A stretch of DNA of 64,000 nucleotides from Phlebotomus papatasi (GCF_024763615.1 NC_077222.1:65534001-65598000); one strand, 5' to 3'. Positions 45,424 through 57,431 are shown, counted from the first letter of the stretch. Made by a program: numbers and translations. The notes: generated by a model not told the origin, from the letters alone.

Positions 45424-47237
45424 AAGCTGTCTACACATTATCAAAAAATTCTGTAAAAAATGACATTAAAAAAAGTTCTTTAAAAAAATCGCCTCCAGAC
45501 TAGTGAAATTTTTTTTAAAAAAACTGGATTTTTTACAGAAATTTGTATAGTGTGTAGGCGATTTTGTAAAAAAACGACCCATTTTTTTAAAAAATCAAGG
45601 TTTTTTCTTTAAAAAAATTCTTTTAAAAAAATGCCTCTACACACTGGGACAATTTTTTACAAAACAGTTTTTTTAAAGAATTTTTTAAAAAAATCACAGC
45701 AACTCGAGACATTTTTCATGAAAATTTGTCATTTGAGTGGTGGAAAAAGTGTGAAAAGTGTTTGTTGGAATTCCCTGGGATAGTTGTTAGTGAATGTTCG
45801 TGGAAAATTTTCCAAAATTGCGAAAGTGCAGTGTTTTTCTACAGAAGTTGTTCCCAGTGGAATCAAAGCCAGCTTTGGAGGAACATTTTCGCTGATTTTT
45901 CTTTTGACGTTGCCGAAAGTTGTGATGTCTGTGTATTCTTGAAGATTTTTATGGTACAGTGACCTCGTGCACCAAATTAAAACATGAATGGAAAGAAGGA
46001 AATTGAAGAATTTTGGAACATGAACCTGGTAAATCAATCAAGACAATAGACCTATTCAGAGCCACTGAGGAGATCCTAGTACATACAAGAGTCATCCGTA
46101 ATTACCACAGCCCATCACTTGAAGCCCCAGAACCACCTCCCATCATTCCTCCTTTTCAACCACGATGGAAATGTTCCCATCCGGAAGCACAAGGATGAGA
46201 TGGCTACAAACTTTTGCTTCCTCCATGGGACTCCTGCTTGGACAGTAGTGGATAGAGGGAGAAGGCTTTAATGTACACCGAATAACCAATAAAAGATTTC
46301 GGATTGGAAACCAAGATATGAGAATTTATTTTTCATAAAATTTATCATAATTATCACTAGTGTCGGGAATCAAATCAGTGTCATCCAGTATCCGGAATCA
46401 AATTTGTAGAGTTGCACTGGATCAATTTTTGCAGGAATTTTGGTGAAGCACTTTCTAATTATTCCTCAAAGTCCTTCCCCTCATCCACTATCATGCTCTT
46501 CCAATTGTAATCCTGATTTTTTTGCAGGAATAGCTTTGCAATAAAATCAGCAAGTTTTTTTTTAGCATATTCATAGTACTTACGTCAATGTTCTTGGTTA
46601 CAAATACTCCTGTTCATCCAAACGTATCCACAAGTTTTCCTGAAGTCCTGAAGCTTTTCCAGAAAGAGCTGCTGATCAATGGAATCTAGGATCTTTTGAG
46701 CTGCACACCTTCTTCTCCACTCTACCCATTGTTCCTGATAACAAATTTGTCCTTCCGAGTAATTTCTGCAGTTCTTCTGATGAGCATGTTTTGGTTTCCA
46801 GATTATCGCAAAGAAAAACAATTTCTGTACATAAATAACTGCGATAGTCACACAAAATTTTTAGGGAAAAACAACAGTTTGAGGTTATGTTCACACACTC
46901 CAGAATATTGATTCCACTGGGAACAACTTCTGTAGGAAAACACTGCACTTTTGCAATTTTGGAAAATTTTCCACGAACATTCACTAACAACTATCCCAGG
47001 GAATTCCAACAAACACTTTTCACACTTTTTCCACCACTCAAATGACAAATTTTCATGAAAAATAATCCCAAGCGAAATGCTGAGAGTAATCTGTCAGAAA
47101 TTTTTTACAAAAATTAAGTCTAGTGTGGAGGCATTTTTTTTAAAAAAATTTTTTAAAAAACAGTTTTTTTTAAAAAAATTTTTAAAAAATTTTTTAAAGA
47201 ATTTTTTTAAAAAATGCTCATAATGTGTAGACAGCTT
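45424..47237. mobile_element. 1.8-kb foldback element
   Basis: Outer ends AAGCTGTCTACACATTAT and ATAATGTGTAGACAGCTT are inverted. Runs of TTTTTTAAAAAA with recurring CCTCTACACACT or GTGTGTAGGCG follow inside. An inner arm of about 145 bp (about 45715-45866) is nearly identical, inverted, to about 46904-47055. Between them lie non-repeated sequence and an AATAAA at 46288-46293. No recognisable transposase; frames of 60-104 codons are unassigned. Confidence 0.8.
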
Positions 47238-47467
47238 AAAGTGGTATAAGTTGGACAATGGTACAATTTGGACAAGGCTTTTTTTCTTGATAAATTTAGT
47301 ACTTCATTTTTATTTATATATTTCTAATACTTTAGTTTTATAATTTGGTTCCTTGTTCTTAAAAACAAATTTTACACTGTATTTATCAAGAAAAAAGCCA
47401 TATCCAACTTGTACCGGCGAATTGTCCAACTTGTAACACTATGTCCAACTTGTATCACTTTACCCTA
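47238..47467. mobile_element. MITE, family 1, second copy, left edge lost
   Basis: AAAGTGGTATAAGTTGGACA at the left abuts the foldback element directly; right CAACTTGTATCACTTTACCC with TA. Central sequence matches 341-537 closely. Confidence 0.85.
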
Positions 47468-48436
47468 TACGATTTTTTTTCTGTGTAATCCAGCCATTCC
47501 GCCGTTGCATTAAGGAATTTTACACTTCACGTGAGTTTTCGTCTAACACTACTATATTATTTTATTTCTCGGGAACCAGATGGGCTAGTTTAGAGACCAG
47601 GAGTAGGAGTGTAATTCTGCACAGGATCACAAAAGGGATTACCGAGTAGATCCTTCAGAGATTGCTTACATGCAACCTGGGGCGGATCTTTAAATTTCTC
47701 CTCCGCAACTTTTCGTTTTTTAAGATTTTAGAAAATTTGTCCTAAATCGAGTTCTTTTTAAATTCTTTGTTTGTTATCTTTGAAGACAAAGTTATCATTC
47801 TTTTAACTTTGTCTCTGTTTCGAGTGTAGCACTCCTCTTATGCGCTTTTTTACAGTATCCAGATAAAAGGGATTTATAAAAATATATTATCTTTTTTGTA
47901 GATTTTTTATTAAACTGCCCACAACCTTACATGTGTATGACTGTGTTACTCGTATTTGATGAAGTTGCAATACATTCATCTAATTAAGCATTTTTACTAA
48001 GTTCTTGGATTTTCTGCATTAGAGCAGTTATAGGAAAACTATTTTTTATAGGCTGTCAACTTTAAATGCCATAATGTAAAATTTCGATCAGTAAAATATT
48101 TCATTTCGGTCTGTAAAAAGACTAAGTTAAAAATGATCATAAAATCCCTTAAATCAAACCGAAAATAATAAATTGGTTTATAAGTTTTCATTTTCCTTTT
48201 TCTAAGAATATTTCACTATTCTACTAATTTGATTTTTTACTGATCAATTTTGACAAATGCTAACCAATCCGCTACAGTCGTTAACATTATTCGTTGTTTT
48301 AATTAATTTATTTATTTATATATCTATTCATTTATTTATATATTTATTTATTTATTTAAAAAAGGACAAATGTATGAAGAGAAATGGTCTCTCTAATAAT
48401 CAACCTTAAAGATAAAGTTATAGGATACATGGGTTG
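47468..48436. other. No gene recognised; simple TTTA repeat at 48298-48360
   Basis: Unassigned DNA. The stretch 48298-48360 is a degenerate ATTT tandem run. Confidence 0.4.
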
Positions 48437-48643
48437 TAGGGTGAAGGCATCAATTATGGACATGGAAAGCTTGGAAAAACTTGAAGTTTTTACTTAAAAC
48501 GGATTTCGAAAAATTACAAAATTCTTAATCACATCGTAAACTGATAATTTAATAATTTTTCGAAATTTGTTTTAAGTAAGAACTTAAGATTTTTGCACGC
48601 TCTCCATAAGTGTATAACGTCCATAAATGTTGACCACACCTTA
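48437..48643. mobile_element. MITE, TAGGG-edge family 17 (AATTATGGAC type)
   Basis: Left TAGGGTGAAGGCATCAATTA with TGGAC; right GTCCATAAATGTTGACCACA with CCTTA. Inner arms (AAAACGGATTTCG and CGAAATTTGTTTT) also pair. Confidence 0.8.
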
Positions 48644-51600
48644 GGTCTCTAGAACATTTTATTGACAAAAGATATCAATTTTGAACGACCACAATTCTAA
48701 TAGGAATCGGACAAGCTCTATAAGGAGTTATTTAGAAGGTTAAGACCTACTTCCATGCAAAATATAAAATAAATCGAAATAAGTATTAACAAGTAAAAGT
48801 CCCTTCTTTAATTTTAACTGCCAATTTCCAATGAAACTTTTGAATATGATTGGAAAAATCACTACAATACAATCAGTTTTTATTTTCAGGGTTGAAATAA
48901 TTTCAATATTCACTGAATTACTGCCATATCGAAAGAACGAAGATGTCTTCGATATTTGTGATTTGATAAAATAAAAATTCCAAAGTGTTCATTTGCTGAA
49001 GACTTATTAAAATTTTAAACACAAAATTAATGGCTGCCGAATCGGAATAAAATTATTGTGTCTTTAGTGATGCACAACCACATCTCAATAATTCAAAAGT
49101 TTTCTGTTTTCAATTCAAGATTTACGACTTGAAAATAGTATTGTGTATTAAGCTAACACCATCGAAATATCCTAATAAACTAAGAATTTTGAAATAAATC
49201 TCCGATGTGCAGCTATTTCTTCCTTTACGTGTTTTCCTTCTCCGAATAAAACCGACTTTACCAACTTCTTGTATAACTTCATTTAAAAATCATAAATAAC
49301 AAGAGGTTTCATGTACATATTTAAATAGGAACTCATTCAGAACTATCGAATCTCAATTCTGAGAGAGACAGTGTATAAATAAAACAAACCATAAATGGTT
49401 CTTCTTAGAACTCTATTTTCTCAAACAAAGAATTTAGCAATAGCCATTTGATATTCTATCACCCCGAAACCCACGTATACTCAAATATTGTAGCCATAAT
49501 ATTAAGAAAAAATATTTAGGGATCACTTAGAACGAAATATAGGTCATTATAAAAAAAATAAAAGTGTTCTTTAGTGAAAATAAATTCCATATAGTGAAAA
49601 TATAGAAATCTTTAGTAAACAAAAAAAAATCTATGAAAATTGTCAATCAGTTGCATTTCTCAAATAAATCTTGCGTTAAATAAATTTTAAATACTTAAAT
49701 TAAGTTGATTACTTTTACAAAAAAACATCACCGAACACCTCACAAAACACTCGTTAGTTAAATTTTCTTAATTTTAGGAGAGTAAATAGATAATGAAAAT
49801 TACCAAAGTGCAACAACTGCCATTCAAGATATTCATTAAAAAATACCTTATATAAATTATACATAAATAAAAAAAATATTTAAATTGTATTGTAATCTAA
49901 TATCAAAAAAAATGAAGAGAAAAATGAATAAAAGCATTAATACTTAAGTAATGACGAATCGTAGATATTATTATTCTTAGGTGACTTAAATAAAAAAAAT
50001 ATAATTATTTTTACTCTGATCTCTATTAGTTCTTTAGTATTAAAACTTGTATTGTTAATCAATTTATGCAATTAATTGTGTTTAACTATACTTCGGACAA
50101 AACAAGCATACAGAAAAAATCAATTCATACATTAAAAGTCTCAATCATTTATCCATTCTAGATAATGAAAACCAATTCGACAGAGAAAGAATAGGAAAAC
50201 CAGAATATAGCAGAAAATGGAAATGTTAAAAAATTGCGGTGAAAAAAAATCGTATATCGTAGAGCAAGATCTTTTCTTATATAGGAACAATTTTTCGATG
50301 AAATGAACTAAATAAAACAAGAGAATATTTACTGAAATAAAAGAAAAGAATGAATTATCATTGCAATGTTATTCTTCTTTCACCAAAAGTGCTACTTAAC
50401 AAATTGACATAAAAAAGAAGAGGATAAAAAAGAAATCCACAAAAAATATGGCTAATGAAAGTAATTAAATATAGTTAATTGCACATAATTCGACATTTAT
50501 AATCAAAGCAATACGATTTGCAATGAATTACCTACAATATTAGTTAATTCTATTGTTTTTATAGAGGGAAAAAATGAAAAGAAATTACGATAATAAAAAA
50601 AGAGAATACTATTCTAACTAAATATAGGGCAAAAAAAAGTATGAAAAACTAATGCTCGATCGCATCCTAAAGACAGACACAAAAAAAAACGAGATAATTA
50701 TTATTAAAATGATTTTTTAACATTATCAAATATAATATAATTATCACGTAAATAAAATAAAATAATTTTTATATCCCTAAGTAAATGCACTTATGTGAGG
50801 AAAAATAATTCATAAAATCCCTAAATCCAAAAACCAAGGAAAAAATTATGGAACAAAATATAGAAAGTAATCAAGGAATTGTTGAGGAAATTAATTTTAA
50901 GTTGTGTAAAGAAAAATCTTCCCCTCCTCTACTCCCTAATTATTAAAGAGAAAAAAAAACCTAATAAGTAAGAATGAAGAAAAAAAACACCCAATTTATC
51001 AAATGAAAAAGAAAACCCAACCACTAAAAACACTACACAATTTCTTATCTTTATTATCTCGCCACATTTATAAAAGACGTCCTTCGATTAAAAAGAAAAG
51101 TGAAGATGATGAAAATTAATTAATTAATCATAATGAAATGAATTACCAATTATTATTATATAGGAACAAACAAATAGATAATAAAATTTTTAAATGACGA
51201 TGCGCAACTTGATTCGAGTCACACATTTCAGCAATAAATAAAAATGAGAAAAGATTGAAAGGAGAAAAATAAATATTCAAAATCATGTCTTTTGTAATTT
51301 TTTTTTGTATTGTCTTTCGCATAAATTTTCCTTCTGTTGAATTTCTCTCACGTTTTTGGAAGATAAAAATTTTGAAGTATCAACAAATCAAGGGAACTGA
51401 CATTACCCTACATTACCCAACATTATCCTCTAAGTAAAGCTCGAGCAATAAAAGGTGAGTTCCTTATTTTTGGATATCAAATCCAAAATTTCGTGTTTTT
51501 CCAATAAAATGATTTTCATCACAATGGATTCCGACCAGACGTGCTGTGCATAGAGAAATAAAGGGTATGAATTTCGATTTACAAGCTGTTCCCAAATTTG

Positions 51601-51798
51601 TTTATTTGGAAAACGTTTCGGTCCTGAATAAATCTTTCTCCAGTGTATTAAAAACTTTGGAAAACAAATGCACGTGGTATACTAGGAAAATATTATCTTA
51701 CGAGTTTGATCAATAAAATTAGTAAACAACAAACTCAAATTTTTACCAATATTCTTCATAGAATCCTAGCTAAACATTTAAATATTAAAAATCAAGTT
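48644..51798. other. Very AT-rich stretch, no gene or element recognised
   Basis: Over 3 kb dominated by A runs, without long frames or inverted repeats that I could see. Confidence 0.5.
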
Positions 51799-52317
51799 TT
51801 AACCCTTTAACGACGAGACAGTTTTAACTTACCGAAAATTAGCAATAAAAACTAAACCGATAAAGAAAACTTATGAAGCGTTTTACGTCTAAACTTTACA
51901 AAGCCAACAGAGTCTGATTTTGTGTATTTTTGTCTCTATGAACGATAGGGACAAAAATAGCTCAAAAATTTAAATAATTTTTCTGACGATACCAATGAAT
52001 GATAATTTTCACTTTAATGAAAAATATTATGTTTGAGTATTGTAGTTTTTATTCCAAAAAGGTTTTTTCTTAAAAAAAAAGGAAGTATAAAAAATAATTA
52101 AAATTACTTTTCATTATGAGAATTTGAAAATTCGTCATTTTTAGCTTAAAAATTTACTATTTAGCAAATAGCTGGAGACTTGCAAAAAATATCCTAGATT
52201 TCTTCAACCTTCTACTTTACAATTATGTACAAACATAAGAAAAAACAACTTTAGGTAAACATGAAAAATTATTTTTTTTATAGGACACCGGTGTTCCAAT
52301 CGTCCTTAAAGGGTTAA
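51799..52317. mobile_element. piggyBac-like MITE, long form
   Basis: TTAA, CCCTTTAACGACGAGACAG; right end CCAATCGTCCTTAAAGGG, TTAA. Matches 20544-21064 inverted over its whole length. Confidence 0.88.
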
Positions 52318-52321
52318 TAAC

Positions 52322-52495
52322 GCGGAAAAAAATATTTTCTAAATGTTTGTAAACTCCTACTTGGAACCACTTGGAATTTACAAAAGGCTCGTATAACCCA
52401 ATAAAAGTTCGTTATAGTTTGTATAATTTTCACAATATTGTTCGTATTATGATCAATTTACGAGGATTTTTTGTTCTTTTACGAACATGATTTTC
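52322..52495. mobile_element. Fragment of the GTTCGCAAATG-type element
   Basis: Carries AAATGTTTGTAAACTCC, TTACAAAAGGCTCGTATAAC and TTTACGAGGATTTTTTGTTC, parallel to the left arm and centre of 45041-45417. Confidence 0.55.
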
Positions 52496-53152
52496 TTTTT
52501 CTGTATACTGAATAAATAAATAATATTATATCCTTTTTCCGAAACAAAAGATAAAACCTAATATAAATGAAAATTAAATAAGATTCCTGTATATTAAAAT
52601 TATGAATAAAAATGAAATAAGATTTTGATATCCTGAAGCTCTCTTCCTGAAGCTCTCTCTGAGTTCCACCTCAAAAGTAGGAAATGTTAACTAATTTAAC
52701 CAAAATGTTGAACGGTTCAGACCAAAATTCGTTTTCTAAACTTTTATAATTTTCTCATTGGAAAGTTTATGAATATGAATAATTAATTTCATTATTGATT
52801 TTACTCTTACTCTGATCCTCTTACAATTATTTAATAATAATAATAAAAATAATAATAAGGATTTAATAATGAACAATAAAATACATGTACAATAGGGAAA
52901 AAGAGAAAAAAAAAGTTAAAAAAAAGAGAAACTAATTAGCCAACTCCAGTTTGGAAATGTTTTTGAATTACTCGTTGAGAGCTACGTGTCTCACGTGCAA
53001 GGAAGTTATATCACCAGAGGATAAATAACTAAATCAAAATTAACAAAATTAACAAAATAAGTCTACTAATGAATACCTAAAAGATTACCGGGTGAAGGTG
53101 TGAAGTACTAGTGATATCACTTGAGCATTAATTGCACGATTAGTGTAATGAC

Positions 53153-53285
53153 TAAGGGCCTTGACAGACCTGAGGATTAGCCGAGAGACGGCTTAGCGTA
53201 ATTATATTAGAAATAATGGTCAAACTACATTTCCATAATTTTTCATTAAGTCGTCTCTCGGCTTAAGTCGTAAGTGTGCCTAGGG
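53153..53285. mobile_element. MITE with AAGGGCCTTGACAGACCT end
   Basis: Left TAAGGGCCTTGACAGACCTG with GCCGAGAGACGGCTTA; right GTCGTCTCTCGGCTTAAGTC with TGCCTAGGGC. About 133 bp. Related in motif order to 23862-24070. Confidence 0.8.
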
Positions 53286-53565
53286 CATAACTCTGTAATG
53301 TTTAAGTCCAGTAATTATTAGGCTCAGTTATATGATATTTAGATTAATATAATAAGGCTTATTTATAATTAGACCGAGTAACGAATAGACTCAGGTATGA
53401 TTGGATCCAGTAGTGATTAGACTATATAATATTTAGATCTAGTAATTATTAGGTTCAATAATTCTGAGGCTCAGTAATTTTTAGGCCCAGTTATGATTAT
53501 ACAGATTATATATAACCTATGATAATAATAAGGCTTTTAGTTAAGATTAGACCCTGTAATGATTA

Positions 53566-53797
53566 TAGGGTCGGGGGAACGTCTGTTCGACAGGGAACCC
53601 CTATTGACACTTTTGTCAAAATGTTGAAAATATTAATTTATCTAGTAAAATATAAGTAATATAACGTTTTTTTTGTAATATACCTTTAACTATAAATAGA
53701 GATGTTCAAATTTCGTATCCCAAATGGTACAGAGTAGGGTGTCAATAGGTGCTGACACGATTTCTTAAAGTGTCAATAGACGTTACTTTCACCCTAC
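53566..53797. mobile_element. MITE, TAGGG-edge family 15, full copy
   Basis: Left TAGGGTCGGGGGAACGTCTG with TTCGACAGGGAACCCC; right AGTGTCAATAGACGTTACTT with TCACCCTA. An inverted, close match to 40107-40339, inserted into the short array. Confidence 0.9.
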
Positions 53798-54022
53798 TCA
53801 ATTATTGTTAGACCTAATAATAAAGCTTAATTATGGATTAAGTCCAATTGTAATTGAGTCCGTTTGTGGTTAGGCCCAATAAGGATTAAAGAATGCAGAC
53901 GATGAAGTTTTCCCAATGAAAAATGGCTCCCACATCTTAATCACAGCATATTATAGAAACAACAAATATATTTTCGTAAAGATAATTTTATTAGGCTTTT
54001 TCTGGGATTTTGTTTTTTTTTT

Positions 54023-54655
54023 TTAGTTAAATGGTTTCTTGCTGAATTCACGCGCTTTAATTCCCTTCATCAGGGAGTTGACGAACCCGTCTTCACGGTC
54101 TCGGACGGCTTTCTTCCACTTCTTCTCGAAATCCGGTAAGTTTTCAGATGCCTGACTCTTCTTCCTGAGATTTTTCTTCAAAATTCCCCAGTATATGTAT
54201 CTCAATCTTCCGGAGAACAGGACAGATTGAACATGTTTCCCACAGCCTTGGAATCCTTTGAAAATATGACCGTTGAGTTTACGCGGCTTTATTTTCGCAC
54301 TTTGACGCTGTTTGTCGGTTCGATTTAGAGCAGCTTGGGATTTGTAGGTTATCAAACTATTCCTCTTCTTGATTTTATAGACTGAGTTCCAAGGTGTATC
54401 CATCTTTTTGCCCACATCTCACACTAAAAGATTAAGTTGCTTCTTGAAAAGCTCAAGCGCTTTCTTTCCCATCCACTTATCCTGAATCCCAGACTTTCGA
54501 CCACTTCCTTGTGGCTTATAAGCAACAGTCTTGTCTTGGTCACTTGAACCGAATTATGATCTTCCCGAAGATGGAGTGGACCACCTCCCGGTCAATTTTG
54601 TAATCTCAGAATAACTCACATTTGGATTTTTGAGAGGAGTGTCAACTTTTAATCT
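54023..54655 (-). pseudogene. Decayed unidentified reading frame (about 210 codons, two internal stops)
   Basis: The intact part (54415 down to 54023) gives 130 residues, very rich in lysine and arginine, with TPWNSVYKIKKR near its start and a tail ending REFSKKPFN. The same frame continues upstream through TGA at 54419-54421 to GRKSGIQDKWMGKKALELF, then through TAA at 54554-54556 to DTPLKNPNVSYSEITK, up to a third stop at 54656-54658. Each stop is one C-to-T change from CGA or CAA. An AATAAA on the same strand (53987-53992) lies just after the end. The protein is not recognised: it could be a dead gene copy or a mobile-element protein. It sits inside a broken satellite array, which favours an inserted sequence. 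Confidence 0.45.
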
Positions 54656-54882
54656 TCACATACTCTCTATTTTGCAATTACTCAGTCAAAAATCAACATT
54701 TTTAACAAGAATTCCACCAAAAGAAAGCTGATTAAGTTCTATTGAAGTGAAAAGAGAAAAACAAAATCCAAAGCCTACTGCGACTGACTTCATCTCGATC
54801 GTTGGGGATTTTTTCATCTACATGCTTTAAATTCAGCTATTGGTAGATCTAATAATAGGGCTTAGTTGTGACACCTAATAAT

Positions 54883-56128
54883 TAGGGTGGAATCACCACT
54901 TCTCGCCAGTGCCCCACTTTTCGCCACTTATATTAAAATTGCATTTTTTCCATTATTTGTGAAATAAATTAGCCGTAAAATTACAGTAGAGTCTCGCTAT
55001 AGTCTATATTTGGTTTCAAATTTGACACTTGGGTCGCACTAGTCCATGTAATTTTTTAAAATTATCAACGATTTTTAGTATTGAAATTGCTCGACGGCTT
55101 CCACTTTCTTTGCGATTGTGGTACTTGTCCTTGCTCTCTTCATTGTGGATCACAATTATCACAACTACTTAATAAAGTTTGCCAAAAATATTAAAATAAT
55201 TATGCATGTCGCATACTAAAAAACATAACCTAACTTAAAATCAGTGTTTTGAAATCAACGGTCGATAAATTGTGGACTATAGAGCGATGGCCTATAGCAA
55301 GACTCTACTGTATTTGTAACTCTACTGTTGTTACTTATAGAGTCGAAAAACACTAATTTTTGTCTTGAATTTAAATGTTTGAGCATATTTTAGAAGAGTA
55401 ATATTTTAAGCAAGTGCAACGAATCCAATATTTCTTACCAAATATAGTAAGTGTCATGAAACTTTTATCGAATAAAATTTAATTTTTAAATAAATAATTT
55501 GTCTATTGAACATTTAATTACAATCGGTGAATACATAAAATTTGTATTTAGTTGGTTAATATTTCATTTTATATTATTTTTATGTAAAAATGAGCCATGG
55601 CGGAAAGTGGTAATATTCTAAAATTGATTCACCACCTATCCCCATACCTTTTCAATAGGCGACGCTAACTTCACTTCATAGATTCTCCGTTATCAAATCT
55701 ACTTTGTTTACTTTCTGTAATAGTCTAATAATTTGATTTCTCATATAAAAGTGAAGAAAAATCATTTAATGTGAGTAATAATAAGGTGATCATGAGGAAA
55801 AAGAAATACTGAATGTAGTCTTTGCATAATATTGCTCAAAATAATCGACTTTGAACTTTTGCAAGTGGGTGGCGAGAAGTGGTTACAGAACTGGCGAAAA
55901 GTGGTAAAAAGTGGCGACGAAGTGAGTAATTTTGCATTATTAATAATAATCAGTTTTTTAGGAACTCCCGCGTTAAATTGTAGGACAATTGTTTTGACGA
56001 ATCTACAGCCAATATATCTAAGTAGCTATGAGTCAAATTTGAATTATCCGATAATAAGGGGCCAAAAGTTATAATACAATTAATTTCACTTTTTCCTAAA
56101 AGTGACGATAAGTGGTTACTCCACCCTA
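54883..56128. mobile_element. TAGGG-edge family 13 (CTTCTCGCCA type), interrupted
   Basis: Left TAGGGTGGAATCACCACTTC with TCGCCAGTGCCCCACTTTTC; right AAGTGACGATAAGTGGTTAC with TCCACCCTA. Repeated GGCGAGAAGTGG, GGCGAAAAGTGG and AGTGGCGACG near 55871-55920. Contains 54984-55310. Confidence 0.85.
54984..55310. mobile_element. pogo-like MITE, nested
   Basis: TA, CAGTAGAGTCTCGCTATAG at the left; CTATAGCAAGACTCTACTG, TA at the right. Same end type as 30197-30529. Confidence 0.85.
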
Positions 56129-56390
56129 TAAGGCTTATATAATTAAGCCCGGTTGAGATTGAGTCCTGCATGATTAGGCCCACTAATGTTACTCAGATAC
56201 GATTATATTAAGAAAGGACTTGTAACAAAAGTAATTAGAGGAACCCAGTTATAATCGAACCCAAGAATGACGAGGCTCAATTATAATTAATTCTGATTAT
56301 GATTATAAGGTTAGTTATGATTAGGTTCACCTATAATTAAGTTTTCTTAGGTCTGCTTGCAATTCAGCCTAATATTGACTATATCTTATA

Positions 56391-57228
56391 TATGAGTTAT
56401 TACTAAATACGTGGTAAACACAATCGTTCCTTAATTTAAATAATTCTTACATTTCAAAAACGTACATATATTTATTTGAAAATTTTGGTTAGAAGAAAGC
56501 GATAAAATAAATTCTATTCTATATTATTCATACTTGCTCCTGATAAACATACAGCATATTATTCTTAATTTATTTTATGTCTATAAAAAAATAAATGGAT
56601 TTACTTCTTTGCTTGCCTCACTTACCCAGATATAATCAAATTACTACACCGGATCAATTTAACACATAAGACGTTATAATAGTTTATTGATATTAAACTC
56701 TCAAAGAATTGAATTGTAAAATGATAATTTTAGAGAATTCTTCTCGTCCTTCTCATATTTATTCTCAATTTTTAATTAAAATTGAACCATATTCACATAG
56801 AAATTTTAAATCGTTCAGTTGTAATTGAATCTTGAAAATTCAGCAGATAAGGCTATTGATAAGAAACTAATACAGCAGTTTGAGATAGGAATATCTTCAA
56901 GCTCTCTATCAAACGATTGCCATATGATTTCAAATCACAGACATCTCACTGGGACAGCCGCATGCGCACTCCCTGGAACAGTAGTTTCGGAAAACCTGTC
57001 CTGAGTCTCTGAGTTCATCCTCACCCCTCCCGGCGAAAGAAAAGTGACAATTGTGCTCTTGAAAATTCTCCGACTCCGGAGATATTTTCTTGTGAAAAAT
57101 TTTGGGCCGTGATTTTCCTAGGCCAGCTCATAATGTCTCTCCTGAGGTTTGTTGAGTATCTGTCCATGGCTTTCAATCAGTTATTGAGTATATTTTGTGT
57201 GTAGTTTTTGCTGATAGAGACACTTAAG
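56391..57228. promoter_or_regulatory. Spacer and probable transporter promoter/leader
   Basis: AT-rich spacer to about 56930, then GC-richer DNA up to the ATG at 57229, which is likely promoter and 5' UTR of the SLC35G1-like gene. No TATA box in a convincing position. Confidence 0.35.
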
Positions 57229-57431
57229 ATGCCCGAACACTTGGAGCTGCAGCAACTTGTCGACGGAGGCTCTTTGAGGCACTCCCGCAGGCGTCTGATG
57301 TCTTTCTTCAGGTGTTCCTGTCCATATCTGGGAATCCTCCTGGCCACCCTGTCTTCTCTCTTCTTCTCACTGTGTTCGGTGATTGTGAAGGGGCTTGTCG
57401 ATATAAACCCAATGGAACTAGCATCATTCCG
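57229..57431 (+). CDS. SLC35G1-like exon 1 (residues 1-68)
   Basis: Encodes MPEHLELQQLVDGGSLRHSR, the first membrane segment (PYLGILLATLSSLFFSLCSV) and PMELASF. It ends two bases into the R68 codon, before donor GTAAAG at 57432. Confidence 0.9.

Larger units (their letters stand above)
53290..56390. repeat. Degenerate short tandem array, split into blocks
   Basis: Loose units of about 16-22 bp such as TTAGGCTCAGTAATGATTAG recur in 53290-53565, 53800-53890, 54839-54882 and 56129-56390. Between the blocks lie a family 15 MITE, the decayed frame and a family 13 element, so one array was broken up by insertions. Confidence 0.75.

Noticed and set aside
45726..47048. Two matching frames (FEWWKKCEKCLLEF) as a duplicated gene
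   Set aside because: They are the two inverted arms of one foldback element and both are short. Kept only as a feature of that element.
57208..57228. Upstream start of the transporter at 57208
   Set aside because: The codon there is TTG. The first ATG is at 57229 and nothing before it is conserved.
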